A DNA stretch of 20,797 nt from JBHGXV01 sp041920505 (lineage in GTDB: Bacteria > Bacillota > Bacilli > Brevibacillales > Brevibacillaceae). The stretch covers positions 1-20,797 of the forward strand of contig JBHGXV010000037.1 in NCBI GenBank assembly GCA_041920505.1, in the 5' to 3' direction. This document shows positions 1-6,535 of the stretch, in pieces. Under the pieces are notes generated by a model. The model did no database searches. It saw only the letters and a list, made by a program, of their open reading frames with translations, and was not told where the DNA came from. The stretch's first letter is position 1, and every line of letters starts with the position of its first letter. The translations under genes and the position numbers were made by a program.

Positions 1-36
1 AGGACGCGCCTGCTCGTTTCGTTCCTGTACTTGGTT

Positions 37-65
37 ATCGTACCATAAATCGTTCAGACGCGCAA
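37..65 (-). promoter_or_regulatory. Putative sigma-A promoter, likely for the next gene off the left edge
   Basis: On the minus strand TTGCGC is followed 17 bases later by TACGAT, which is directly preceded by TGG (an extended -10). It lies just downstream of the ypfB-like stop and points off the window, where cmk is expected from Bacillus synteny. The rest of positions 1-69 shows nothing else. The assignment to cmk is inference. Confidence 0.4.
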
Positions 66-69
66 ACCT

Positions 70-258
70 TCAGGGCATGATCGGCGTACCTTCCCACTTC
101 TTCGTCTCCACGATCCAGGCACGCACCGGCTCAAGCGCACAGCCGATCTGTCCCGCGACCAACAGGACGGTGAAACAGGCAATCAACCAGATCAATCCCT
201 TTTCCGCACGCGCGGACAGACGGCAAAAACAGGCATCGTATTCCTCGGAACGTTTCAT
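70..258 (-). CDS. ypfB: Small membrane protein, YpfB/DUF5359 type
   Basis: Encodes 62 residues. A short charged N-terminus (MKRSEEYDACFCRLSARAEK) precedes one hydrophobic segment at about residues 22-41 (GLIWLIACFTVLLVAGQIGC) and a short outside or cytosolic tail. I chose the ATG at 258 because GGAGGA lies 6 bases upstream; an upstream in-frame TTG at 270 overlaps that ribosome binding site. The gene starts 21 bases after the PilZ gene stop, so the two are probably cotranscribed. Size, single transmembrane helix and position between ypfA and the cmk side match YpfB of Bacillus. The family's function is not known. Confidence 0.7.
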   Translation of the reverse strand: MKRSEEYDACFCRLSARAEKGLIWLIACFTVLLVAGQIGCALEPVRAWIVETKKWEGTPIMP

Positions 259-279
259 GGCATCCTCCAAGAAGCGAGC

Positions 280-999
280 TTATTCGGTAGACCCTTTCTT
301 GCGCATATCCAGTTGCCGTTCGTAACAGGCGCGAATCACTTTGGCCCGATCCGTCTCGGAAATGTTGGTAAACTTGACAGAGACCCACTGATGCTGCCCG
401 CTCTCTTTCGGCGGCATGATCCGGATGATCTCCGCTTCGGCGACAGCGTGCCCCACCGTCCCCGCCTTGCTTGGCAACGCGATCCAGATGGTCAGTTTAT
501 CCTTTTCCATCAATTTGTATGTATCCGGACAACTGAATGCCATGCCACCGCCGCTCAAATCCAGCGTTTTCGCCAGAAAATGGTAGTTGCGAACCTTGTC
601 TTTGGTTTTGACGGCGATCTCCACACTGGTTTGCACGCGCAAGAAATGCCGCCTCTGCGTCCGGCTGATCTGCTGCTTATCCGGTATCCTGATCAGCAAA
701 AGCGGGATGTTTTCGGAACGACGGCCCAAAATCTCGGTGTGAAAATCGTAGCGGGCCCCGTCGGAACCGATGTACCAGGCCATCCACTTGGAACCGGGGA
801 CGAACGCTCCCGGCCGTCCCGTTTCGTCGCCCGTGGGCAGCTCGATCGCGACCACATCCCCATCCGTGTCGGCGATGCGGGATCTGAACACTTGCCGACT
901 TTTCTCTTCCGACAGGCTGGCGGGACTCAGCCAAATCATTTGTCCTACTTGTGGCAGCACGAACACCCAGTTTTCCCCCTTCTTTGTTTCCCTTTCCAT
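280..999 (-). CDS. motI: PilZ-domain c-di-GMP receptor, YcgR-like flagellar brake (YpfA/MotI type)
   Basis: Encodes 239 residues, close to the usual size of two-domain YcgR-like proteins of Bacilli. The N-terminal half (about 1-105) is a beta-rich YcgR-N-like domain. The PilZ domain begins at about residue 113 and carries both c-di-GMP binding signatures: RxxxR within RRHFLR (R117-R121) and DLSGGG at 147-152. In B. subtilis the orthologue YpfA (MotI/DgrA) binds c-di-GMP and inhibits flagellar rotation by acting on MotA. The start is the ATG at 999, with GGGGGGAGG 10 bases upstream; the frame stays open to 1083 but has no better site. It sits 80 bases after ypeB, in the same order as in Bacillus. 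Binding is well supported by the motifs; the motility role is by homology. Confidence 0.85.
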   Translation of the reverse strand: MERETKKGENWVFVLPQVGQMIWLSPASLSEEKSRQVFRSRIADTDGDVVAIELPTGDETGRPGAFVPGSKWMAWYIGSDGARYDFHTEILGRRSENIPLLLIRIPDKQQISRTQRRHFLRVQTSVEIAVKTKDKVRNYHFLAKTLDLSGGGMAFSCPDTYKLMEKDKLTIWIALPSKAGTVGHAVAEAEIIRIMPPKESGQHQWVSVKFTNISETDRAKVIRACYERQLDMRKKGSTE

Positions 1000-1079
1000 T
1001 ATACACGTGCCTCCCCCCTGACGAAAATAGGGAAAGCCGCGTGATTGCGAACTTTCCCTCGTGACAGGAAATAACGGTA

Positions 1080-2450
1080 TCATTGGTTGTCGCGGGCGGT
1101 GCCGTCGCGCGTGTCCATCTTCAGGACTTCTTCCTCATCGCCGGTCAGAGCGTTGATGTATACCTTGTACGCCTCCCCGTCCAGACGGCCGATAAATTCG
1201 TGGCAGAGCACCTCGTTGCCGTCCTGTTTGCCTTCGATCAACGCCAGGTGCTGCTCGCTCACCTTGATGTGCGGGTTGACCATCGTACGGGCTTGTTCCC
1301 TCGTGATCTTCGGTTTCGGAATGATTCGTTGCTTGTGGTTGAACAGGTATTCGGTGGCGTGGAACCCGTTCACGTCCCCGTTGTCCAGGGCGACTTTCAC
1401 CGTCACCGCATCCGGATAGATGCGCACGCCATTCTGTTCCGGAATGAAGGTAAACACTCCCAGATTGTCGTATCGGTCCACTTCGGCGGCCACCATGTTC
1501 GGAAAACCGTGGTCCCGCAAGAATTTGACGGCGCTCGCATGAGCTTCGTCCAGCGACAGTTTCGCGTTGGGGATGGCCCGTTCGTTCAACAGCCAGACCA
1601 CTTTGCCGCCGCGTTTGCTCACGTCCAGGTGAATCGTGTTTTTCGTCCGCTTGTCGTACAGGCGAACACTGTATGCGCTGTACTGCTCTGCCTTGCCGTT
1701 TTCATCCACTTCGACGGAGAGGTTTTTGCCGGTGACGCCGACGAAGCGTTGGGCCGTGTTGGCCGCTTCCTCTTTGGTAATTTTCTTGCCGTCAAGCCCC
1801 TTGATCCGCAACTGTTTTTTCTGCTCCCGGTTCTTGACGCTGGGTCCCCAGTCCAGATCCGAGAACTGTTCCACCTTGTGGTCGATCGTGCGGAAGCCGT
1901 CAATGATCGTGTTGTCGGTTTTCTTCTCGTCACCGGCGATCGCGATTTCCACATCCATCCAGCGAAGCCGCTTGTCCAGGACCTTGGTCTGGACATTGCG
2001 CAATTCCTTCTGGATGTCGCGTGAGTGGGCGTACAACTGCTTTAAGGTTTGGTACTCTTTTTGTGTCAGAGGCTGCTTGCTCAAGTCACGCACGGCCACC
2101 CGGTAGGAAAAGTCGGCCACATTGGCGAGAAACGCTTCCGTGTGGTGAAACGGGATCAGTGTCAACGGAAGCTGGCCGACATCCGACTGGGCGGCGTATG
2201 CCAGGCGCCACACGTTGGTCAGGCACGGAGTCATCTGTTTGCGCGAGTTGACCACCACCGACTTGCCCAGCTCGTCGTTCAGTTTGTCGATATGGTAGTT
2301 CAGATCGTGAAACGCCCGCTGATACTGGTTTTCTGTCTTGATCAGGATCGAGTTTTTCTCGTTGTGTTCCTGGTACCCCCACATCCCCGCACCGACGAGA
2401 GCAACGGCCGCTACGGGAAACAGAACGCGACTTATGGCTCCATATATCAT
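1080..2450 (-). CDS. ypeB: Germination protein YpeB
   Basis: Encodes 456 residues, the usual length of YpeB. There is an N-terminal membrane anchor at about residues 5-25 (ISRVLFPVAAVALVGAGMWG), then a helical region at about 35-190 and a C-terminal half with repeated PepSY-like YPEB modules (for example KRGGKVVWLLNERAIP and DEEEVLKMDTRDGTA). YpeB lies in the spore envelope and is needed for stability and localisation of the cortex-lytic transglycosylase SleB, so it works in cortex hydrolysis at germination. The ATG at 2450 has AAAGGAGG 10 bases upstream. In Bacillus sleB is directly upstream; here it is absent and only a doubtful 66-codon ORF precedes. A candidate sigma-G promoter lies at 2715-2744, which would fit forespore expression. 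Confidence 0.92.
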   Translation of the reverse strand: MIYGAISRVLFPVAAVALVGAGMWGYQEHNEKNSILIKTENQYQRAFHDLNYHIDKLNDELGKSVVVNSRKQMTPCLTNVWRLAYAAQSDVGQLPLTLIPFHHTEAFLANVADFSYRVAVRDLSKQPLTQKEYQTLKQLYAHSRDIQKELRNVQTKVLDKRLRWMDVEIAIAGDEKKTDNTIIDGFRTIDHKVEQFSDLDWGPSVKNREQKKQLRIKGLDGKKITKEEAANTAQRFVGVTGKNLSVEVDENGKAEQYSAYSVRLYDKRTKNTIHLDVSKRGGKVVWLLNERAIPNAKLSLDEAHASAVKFLRDHGFPNMVAAEVDRYDNLGVFTFIPEQNGVRIYPDAVTVKVALDNGDVNGFHATEYLFNHKQRIIPKPKITREQARTMVNPHIKVSEQHLALIEGKQDGNEVLCHEFIGRLDGEAYKVYINALTGDEEEVLKMDTRDGTARDNQ

Positions 2451-2474
2451 GATCAGCTTGCCTCCTTTACGGTT

Positions 2475-2675
2475 TTACCGACAATCCATCTGCGTGCCGA
2501 TGCGTTCTACCCGCGGTCTTTTCGGTCTCCATCCGATCCGGCGGTCATCTCCGGCTTGCGCGGTACGTCCCCCGCCGTTGAACCCCGGCGAAGAAGGTAT
2601 GTATCCGACGCCAGGCGCACAACCGAGACCCGCCACGGGAGCTTGTGCCCGGTTGGTTCGTCGAGCTTTGACCAC
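2475..2675 (-). CDS. Doubtful small ORF upstream of ypeB
   Basis: A 66-codon frame starting GTG at 2675, with a perfect AAGGAGG 8 bases upstream (2684-2690) and a possible sigma-G promoter at 2715-2744. It ends 24 bases before the ypeB start. The predicted product is rich in Arg, Gly and Pro (it begins MVKARRTNRAQAPVAG), with no hydrophobic segment and no motif I recognise. An alternative in-frame TTG at 2681 is too close to the ribosome binding site. It occupies the place where sleB stands in Bacillus but shows no SleB sequence. The site is good but the protein looks non-typical, so it could be a real small spore gene, a leader or chance. Confidence 0.3.
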   Translation of the reverse strand: MVKARRTNRAQAPVAGLGCAPGVGYIPSSPGFNGGGRTAQAGDDRRIGWRPKRPRVERIGTQMDCR

Positions 2676-2714
2676 CCGCAACGCCTCCTTGAAATCAATG
2701 ATTGGCTCTGGGCA

Positions 2715-2744
2715 TAGTGTGAGTGACGGAATGGTCGATTATGC
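2715..2744 (-). promoter_or_regulatory. Candidate sigma-G (forespore) promoter for the ypeB operon
   Basis: On the minus strand GCATA (2740-2744) is followed after 18 bases by CACACTA (2715-2721). The recalled sigma-G consensus is gHATR, about 18 bases, CATnHTA; the match is complete at -35 and has one mismatch at -10. It starts right after the upstream terminator and lies upstream of the ypeB operon, whose first product acts in spores. No good sigma-A pair is seen here. Read by eye only. Confidence 0.35.
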
Positions 2745-2778
2745 AAAAAAAGAAAGAACCGGCATGCACCAGTTCTTT
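2744..2778 (-). terminator. Rho-independent terminator after the prsW operon
   Basis: On the minus strand AAAGAACTGG pairs with CCGGTTCTTT (one G-T wobble) around a 6-base loop, followed by CTTTTTTTG. It lies 20 bases after the stop of the 57-residue zinc-binding gene. Confidence 0.85.
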
Positions 2779-2797
2779 CCGTTTCGCGTATTCATCT

Positions 2798-2971
2798 TTA
2801 CAGGACAGGTCCGGATTCGTCGATGATGTGGAAATGCTTGTCGTTGTCGCACAGACACTGTTTGAACCCGGTTTCGATCCGGCCTCCCTGCCCCCGGCGA
2901 CCTCGCAGGGTAAACCGCTCTCCGCATACGTTGCAACGAATCGTCACTTTCGCTCGTCGGTTTTTTGCCAC
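2798..2971 (-). CDS. Small putative zinc-binding protein (57 residues)
   Basis: A short gene starting GTG at 2971, with GGAGGAG 7 bases upstream and a terminator just after the stop. The product is basic at the N-terminus (MAKNRRAKVTIRCNVCGERF) and has a CxxC pair (C13, C16), a CxC pair (C39, C41) and HxH (H46, H48), the layout of a small zinc ribbon. It starts 20 bases after the prsW stop, so it is the last gene of that operon. I do not recognise a named family. Zinc binding is inferred from the cysteine spacing; nucleic-acid binding is possible because of the basic residues but not shown. Confidence 0.7.
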   Translation of the reverse strand: MAKNRRAKVTIRCNVCGERFTLRGRRGQGGRIETGFKQCLCDNDKHFHIIDESGPVL

Positions 2972-2991
2972 GTGAAGTCTCCTCCTCGCTT

Positions 2992-3666
2992 CTATTGTGG
3001 GCGGTCACTCCATCTTTTAGAACCGAAATCGTGGGCGAGCCGCACTTTTTTCAGGCCGCGCCACCACAAGAGAAGCAAGAACGGCAGAATCGCCCACAAC
3101 CAGTACGCCGAGGACAGAAAGATCAGATTGTAGATGCCGTGCAAACCGACCGGCAGCAAGAACGAGAGGCACAGTCGCCGTCCCTTCGTCCGGGAATCGG
3201 CGGAGAACTTGCCGAGCCCGAAGTAATACCCGCTCCACAATCCAAAAAGGGCGTGGCTGGACACGGGCAACAAGGCCCGCCAGAAAGCGATGTCCAGCCC
3301 GTTGATGATCAGATAGAAAAAGTTTTCCAATGTGGCGAAGCCGAGCGAGACGGACACAGCGTAGACAATCCCGTCGTACGGTTCGTCGAACTCGACGTGC
3401 TTGTAAGCGGTGTGGTAGACGACCATCCACTTGAAAAATTCCTCGACGAGCGCCGAGGCGACCAGGGCCTGAAACCACGGCTGGTTCAGGTGCCACTCCG
3501 CGTCGATGACGTGTTGCAGCATCATGATCGGAAACACCAGCAGTACGCCGAAGATGAACGTTCGCACCACCATCGAGATGGGTTCCGGCTGAAACGTGTC
3601 CCGCAAGTAAAAGTAACAGAGCAAGGCAATACCGGGCGCCAATGCCGCGCCAACCAAGGCAATCAT
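2992..3666 (-). CDS. prsW: Intramembrane metalloprotease PrsW
   Basis: Encodes 224 residues, the usual PrsW length (about 218 in B. subtilis). It is a polytopic membrane protein with about six or seven hydrophobic helices. It carries the PrsW signatures: EEFFK in ALVEEFFKWMVVYH (about residues 73-79), FDEPYDGIVYA followed by GFATLENFFY, then SSHALFG and LPVGLHGIYN, whose His residues are expected to bind the metal. In B. subtilis PrsW makes the first cut in the anti-sigma factor RsiW and so activates sigma-W. The ATG at 3666 has AAAGGAG 10 bases upstream. Its promoter probably overlaps that of the divergent asparaginase gene. The substrate in this organism is not visible from the window. Confidence 0.93.
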   Translation of the reverse strand: MIALVGAALAPGIALLCYFYLRDTFQPEPISMVVRTFIFGVLLVFPIMMLQHVIDAEWHLNQPWFQALVASALVEEFFKWMVVYHTAYKHVEFDEPYDGIVYAVSVSLGFATLENFFYLIINGLDIAFWRALLPVSSHALFGLWSGYYFGLGKFSADSRTKGRRLCLSFLLPVGLHGIYNLIFLSSAYWLWAILPFLLLLWWRGLKKVRLAHDFGSKRWSDRPQ

Positions 3667-3680
3667 TGACGGATTGCTCC

Positions 3681-3709
3681 TTTACATGGACTAACATTCA
3701 TCGTACCAT
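3681..3709 (+). promoter_or_regulatory. Putative sigma-A promoter for the asparaginase gene
   Basis: TTTACA (3681-3686), a 17-base spacer and TACCAT (3704-3709), giving a 5' leader of about 38 bases. It overlaps the -10 region of the divergent prsW promoter. Confidence 0.4.
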
Positions 3710-3729
3710 GAAGGATAGGTTGTTGAAAA
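3700..3729 (-). promoter_or_regulatory. Putative sigma-A promoter for prsW
   Basis: On the minus strand TTTTCA (3724-3729), 18 bases, then TACGAT (3700-3705) with TGG just before it (extended -10). The ten bases ATCGTACCAT here (plus strand) are identical to those at 37-46. Confidence 0.4.
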
Positions 3730-3753
3730 CCCGCAACAAGTGAGGGCTTTGCT

Positions 3754-4725
3754 ATGAAAAATGTGCTTGTCATCAATACAGGCGGAACGATCGCCATGTC
3801 GGTCGACGCCACGACAGAGAGCGTCAAGCCGATGGACGAACAGGCAGTGGACCAGATCCGGCCATTCCTCAACCGGTACGCCAGCGTGACCATGTGCAAC
3901 TATCTCAACCTGCCCAGCCCGCACATCACCCCTGCCGTGATGAACGACCTGCGGGTGCTGATCGAGCAACAAATCCGCACGGCGCACTACGACGGCATCG
4001 TGATTACCCACGGGACGGACACGCTGGAGGAGACCGCCTACTTCCTCGATCTCACCCTGCCGGTCACCGTACCTGTCGTCGTCACCGGCGCGATGCGCAG
4101 CAGCAACGAACTGGGAGCGGACGGACCGGTCAATCTGATTTCGTCCGTGCGCACCGCCATTGACCCGCTCAGCCGCAACAAAGGGGTGCTGGTGGTGTTC
4201 AACGATGAAATCCACGCCGCCCGCCACGTCACCAAGACCCATACCAGCAACGTGGCGACGTTCCAGTCCCCGCAGTATGGACCGATCGGCACGATCAGCA
4301 AAAAAGGGGTGCACTACCACCACGCGCCGCTGGACCGCGAGTATTATCCGATCACCCACGCCGACGCCAACGTGCCGCTGATCAAGGCGGTGGCCGGAAT
4401 GGACCCGCAGTGGCTCATGTTTTTGCTGGAACAGCCGATTGACGGTCTGGTGGTGGAAGCGCTGGGGTTGGGCAACCTGCCGCCTGCGGTCGTGCCTCTG
4501 CTCAAGCGGGTGCTGGACAAAGGCGTCCCGATTGTCGTCGTCTCCCGCTGTTTTAACGGACAGGTGCAGGACGTGTACGACTACGAAGGCGGCGGCAAGC
4601 AACTGAAACAGATGGGCATGATTTTCTCCAACGGCCTCAACGGCCAAAAGGCACGGCTTAAATTGATGGTGGCGTTGCAGCAAACCCGCGATTTCGCCGA
4701 ATTGCAGGGGATGTTTGACCATTGA
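3754..4725 (+). CDS. ansA: L-asparaginase (asparaginase/glutaminase family)
   Basis: Encodes 323 residues, typical of bacterial asparaginases. It hydrolyses L-asparagine to aspartate and ammonia. The first catalytic signature NTGGTIAMS lies at residues 8-16 (nucleophile Thr in TGGTIA) and the second, ITHGTDTLEETAYFL, at about 84-98, with the Thr-Asp-Lys type catalytic network completed by TGAMRSSNELGADG. There is no signal peptide, so it is cytosolic. The ATG at 3754 has a moderate ribosome binding site (GTGAGGG, 7 bases upstream). It is followed directly by a strong bidirectional terminator, so it is a single-gene unit. It is near glutamate dehydrogenase, which fits amino acid catabolism. 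It occupies the position of ypdA in Bacillus. The symbol is by family; a glutaminase activity cannot be excluded. Confidence 0.9.
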   Translation: MKNVLVINTGGTIAMSVDATTESVKPMDEQAVDQIRPFLNRYASVTMCNYLNLPSPHITPAVMNDLRVLIEQQIRTAHYDGIVITHGTDTLEETAYFLDLTLPVTVPVVVTGAMRSSNELGADGPVNLISSVRTAIDPLSRNKGVLVVFNDEIHAARHVTKTHTSNVATFQSPQYGPIGTISKKGVHYHHAPLDREYYPITHADANVPLIKAVAGMDPQWLMFLLEQPIDGLVVEALGLGNLPPAVVPLLKRVLDKGVPIVVVSRCFNGQVQDVYDYEGGGKQLKQMGMIFSNGLNGQKARLKLMVALQQTRDFAELQGMFDH

Positions 4726-4737
4726 ACGCCGTGGCCG

Positions 4738-4774
4738 AAAACCTCTTTTGAGTCCTGTTCAAAAGAGGTTTTTT
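4738..4774. terminator. Bidirectional rho-independent terminator
   Basis: A perfect 14-base stem AAAACCTCTTTTGA / TCAAAAGAGGTTTT with a 7-base loop. The plus-strand T run serves the asparaginase gene. The convergent minus-strand gene ends at 4773, inside its far edge, and the TTTT of the stem can serve that gene. Confidence 0.93.
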
Positions 4775-5063
4775 ACTGATTGGGATCGGTATCCCACTCT
4801 GTGAGGGAACTTGCGCCGGAAAAGGCCAGCTTTTCTTTTCTCAAAAGATACACATCCTCGTCCGGATAGTAAACGATGTCTCCCTCTTCCACTGTGCCCA
4901 CATCCAAAATCTCCAGCATCTCCTGCCCGGTGTTGATAAACTGATGCGCGATATTCCTGCCTGCCGGCTTGCCAAGAAACAGCGTGCTTGCGTGATCGCC
5001 GAAGCGATCGACGAATGCTTGCGGCAATGTGTTCACATTGAAAATCCGTTTTGTATTCGACAC
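4773..5063 (-). CDS. Small acidic protein of unknown function
   Basis: Encodes 96 residues beginning MSNTKRIFNVNTLPQAFVDR and ending SLTEWDTDPNQ. I do not recognise the family. It has no membrane segment or cysteine motif; the middle (GQEMLEILDVGTVEEGDIVYYPDEDVYLL) looks like a small beta-rich domain. I chose the GTG at 5063 because GGAGGG stands 6 bases upstream. The frame stays open to 5186, but that extension would read through the terminator of glutamate dehydrogenase and overlap its 3' end, so it is not used. With a terminator on each side the gene must have its own promoter or depend on readthrough; I see no convincing promoter. Confidence 0.65.
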   Translation of the reverse strand: MSNTKRIFNVNTLPQAFVDRFGDHASTLFLGKPAGRNIAHQFINTGQEMLEILDVGTVEEGDIVYYPDEDVYLLRKEKLAFSGASSLTEWDTDPNQ

Positions 5064-5101
5064 CCAGATCCCTCCAACTCCCAATAATGACTCATGATAC
5101 C

Positions 5102-5132
5102 AAAAAAACGCCTTTGCATCAGGCAAAGGCGT
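5102..5132 (-). terminator. Rho-independent terminator of glutamate dehydrogenase
   Basis: On the minus strand ACGCCTTTGC pairs perfectly with GCAAAGGCGT around a 5-base loop and is followed by seven T. It lies 40 bases after the gudB stop. Confidence 0.93.
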
Positions 5133-5172
5133 GTGAGCCATGACTTCCGCCGCGCGGCGGCTGAAGCCGATT

Positions 5173-6465
5173 TTATACCCAGCCACGGAAACGGGACGCT
5201 TCCGCCATCTTGCGAACCCCCACCATGTAGGCGGCGAGACGCATGTCGACCTTGCGTGTCTGAGCGGTGGTATAGACGTTTTCGAACGCTTTGACCATCA
5301 CTTGTTCCAGCTTGGCTTCGACTTCTTCTTCGGTCCAGTAGTAACCTTGGTTGTTTTGTACCCATTCGAAGTAGGAAACCGTTACGCCGCCCGCGCTGGC
5401 CAACACGTCGGGAACGAGCAGGATGCCGCGCTCGGTGAGAATCTTGGTCGCTTCCAAGGTGGTCGGGCCGTTCGCTGCCTCAACGACGATGGAGGCCTTG
5501 ATATTGTGCGCGTTGGCTGCGGTGATCTGGTTTTCGATCGCCGCCGGCACGAGAATGTCGCACTCCAGCTCCAGCAGTTCCTTGTTGGTGATGGTGTTGG
5601 TGAACAGCTTGGTCACCGTACCGAACGAATCGCGGCGGTCCAGCAGGTAATCGATGTCCAGCCCGTTCGGATCGTACAGCGCGCCGTACGCGTCGGAGAT
5701 GCCCACCACTTTCGCGCCGGCGTCGTGCATGAACTTGGACAGGTAGCTGCCCGCGTTGCCGAAGCCCTGCACGACCACGCGCGCGCCTTTCAGGTCGATG
5801 CCGCGGCGTTTCAGCGCTTCGCGGATGCAGATCGTCACCCCTTTGGCGGTGGCGGTTTCACGGCCGTGCGAACCGCCCAGGGCGATCGGTTTGCCGGTGA
5901 TGAAGCCAGGCGAATCGAATTCGCGGATCCGGCTGTACTCGTCCATCATCCAGGCCATGATCTGCGAGTTGGTAAACACGTCGGGTGCAGGAATATCTTT
6001 AGTCGGACCGACCAGTTGGCTGATCGCCCGAACATAACCGCGACTCAAACGTTCCAGTTCGCGGAAGGACATCTCCCTCGGATCGCAAATGATGCCGCCC
6101 TTGCCGCCGCCGTACGGCAGATCGACGATCCCGGCTTTCAGGCTCATCCAGATGGAAAGCGCTTTCACTTCGTCCTCAGTAACTTCGGGATGGAAGCGTA
6201 TGCCGCCTTTCGTTGGGCCTACGGCATCGTTATGCTGGGCGCGATACCCGGTAAACACTTTCACTTCGCCATTGTCCATGCGAACTGGGATGCGAACCGT
6301 GAGGACACGCAGCGGCTCCTTCAACAGTTCGTACATCGACTCTGGGTAACCTAGCTTTTCGAGCGCCTCTTTGATGACAGTCTGGGTAGAAACCAGCAAG
6401 TTCAGGCTCTCCTGCTGTTTCTCCTTCTCGTGAGCGTTTCCGGTTACCACTTCGTGATTTCCCAT
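5173..6465 (-). CDS. gudB: NAD-type glutamate dehydrogenase (GudB/RocG)
   Basis: Encodes 430 residues, close to B. subtilis GudB/RocG (about 424). It oxidatively deaminates glutamate to 2-oxoglutarate and ammonia. Visible features are the substrate site GPTKGGIRFHP (83-93), the catalytic lysine in LPYGGGKGG (K122), the KDIPAPDV segment (156-163), and the Rossmann nucleotide loop QGFGNAG (233-239). The helix VTEDEVKALSIWMSL has no tandem codon repeat of the kind that makes the laboratory B. subtilis gudB allele inactive, so this enzyme should be active. The ATG at 6465 has GAGGTGG 6 bases upstream. It has its own promoter (6507-6535) and terminator, so it is monocistronic. It keeps the Bacillus position next to the mecA paralogue, with two extra genes between. 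Confidence 0.95.
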   Translation of the reverse strand: MGNHEVVTGNAHEKEKQQESLNLLVSTQTVIKEALEKLGYPESMYELLKEPLRVLTVRIPVRMDNGEVKVFTGYRAQHNDAVGPTKGGIRFHPEVTEDEVKALSIWMSLKAGIVDLPYGGGKGGIICDPREMSFRELERLSRGYVRAISQLVGPTKDIPAPDVFTNSQIMAWMMDEYSRIREFDSPGFITGKPIALGGSHGRETATAKGVTICIREALKRRGIDLKGARVVVQGFGNAGSYLSKFMHDAGAKVVGISDAYGALYDPNGLDIDYLLDRRDSFGTVTKLFTNTITNKELLELECDILVPAAIENQITAANAHNIKASIVVEAANGPTTLEATKILTERGILLVPDVLASAGGVTVSYFEWVQNNQGYYWTEEEVEAKLEQVMVKAFENVYTTAQTRKVDMRLAAYMVGVRKMAEASRFRGWV

Positions 6466-6506
6466 TCTTTACCACCTCAGAAAAGTATGTCGGTAATCCA
6501 TCGTTT

Positions 6507-6535
6507 AGTATACACCCTTGTCTCAGGGATGAGAA
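6507..6535 (-). promoter_or_regulatory. Sigma-A promoter of glutamate dehydrogenase
   Basis: On the minus strand TTCTCA (6530-6535), 17 bases, TATACT (6507-6512). The -35 lies within the last codons of the upstream helicase gene, so the gene has a separate start about 35 bases before its ATG. Confidence 0.5.

Noticed and set aside
1083..2024. A 313-codon open frame antisense to ypeB
   Set aside because: It is a shadow of the ypeB frame; the product is low-complexity and the gene on the other strand is certain.
5064..5186. Longer form of the 96-residue gene starting at 5186
   Set aside because: It would be encoded by the glutamate dehydrogenase terminator and overlap that gene; the GTG at 5063 has the ribosome binding site.
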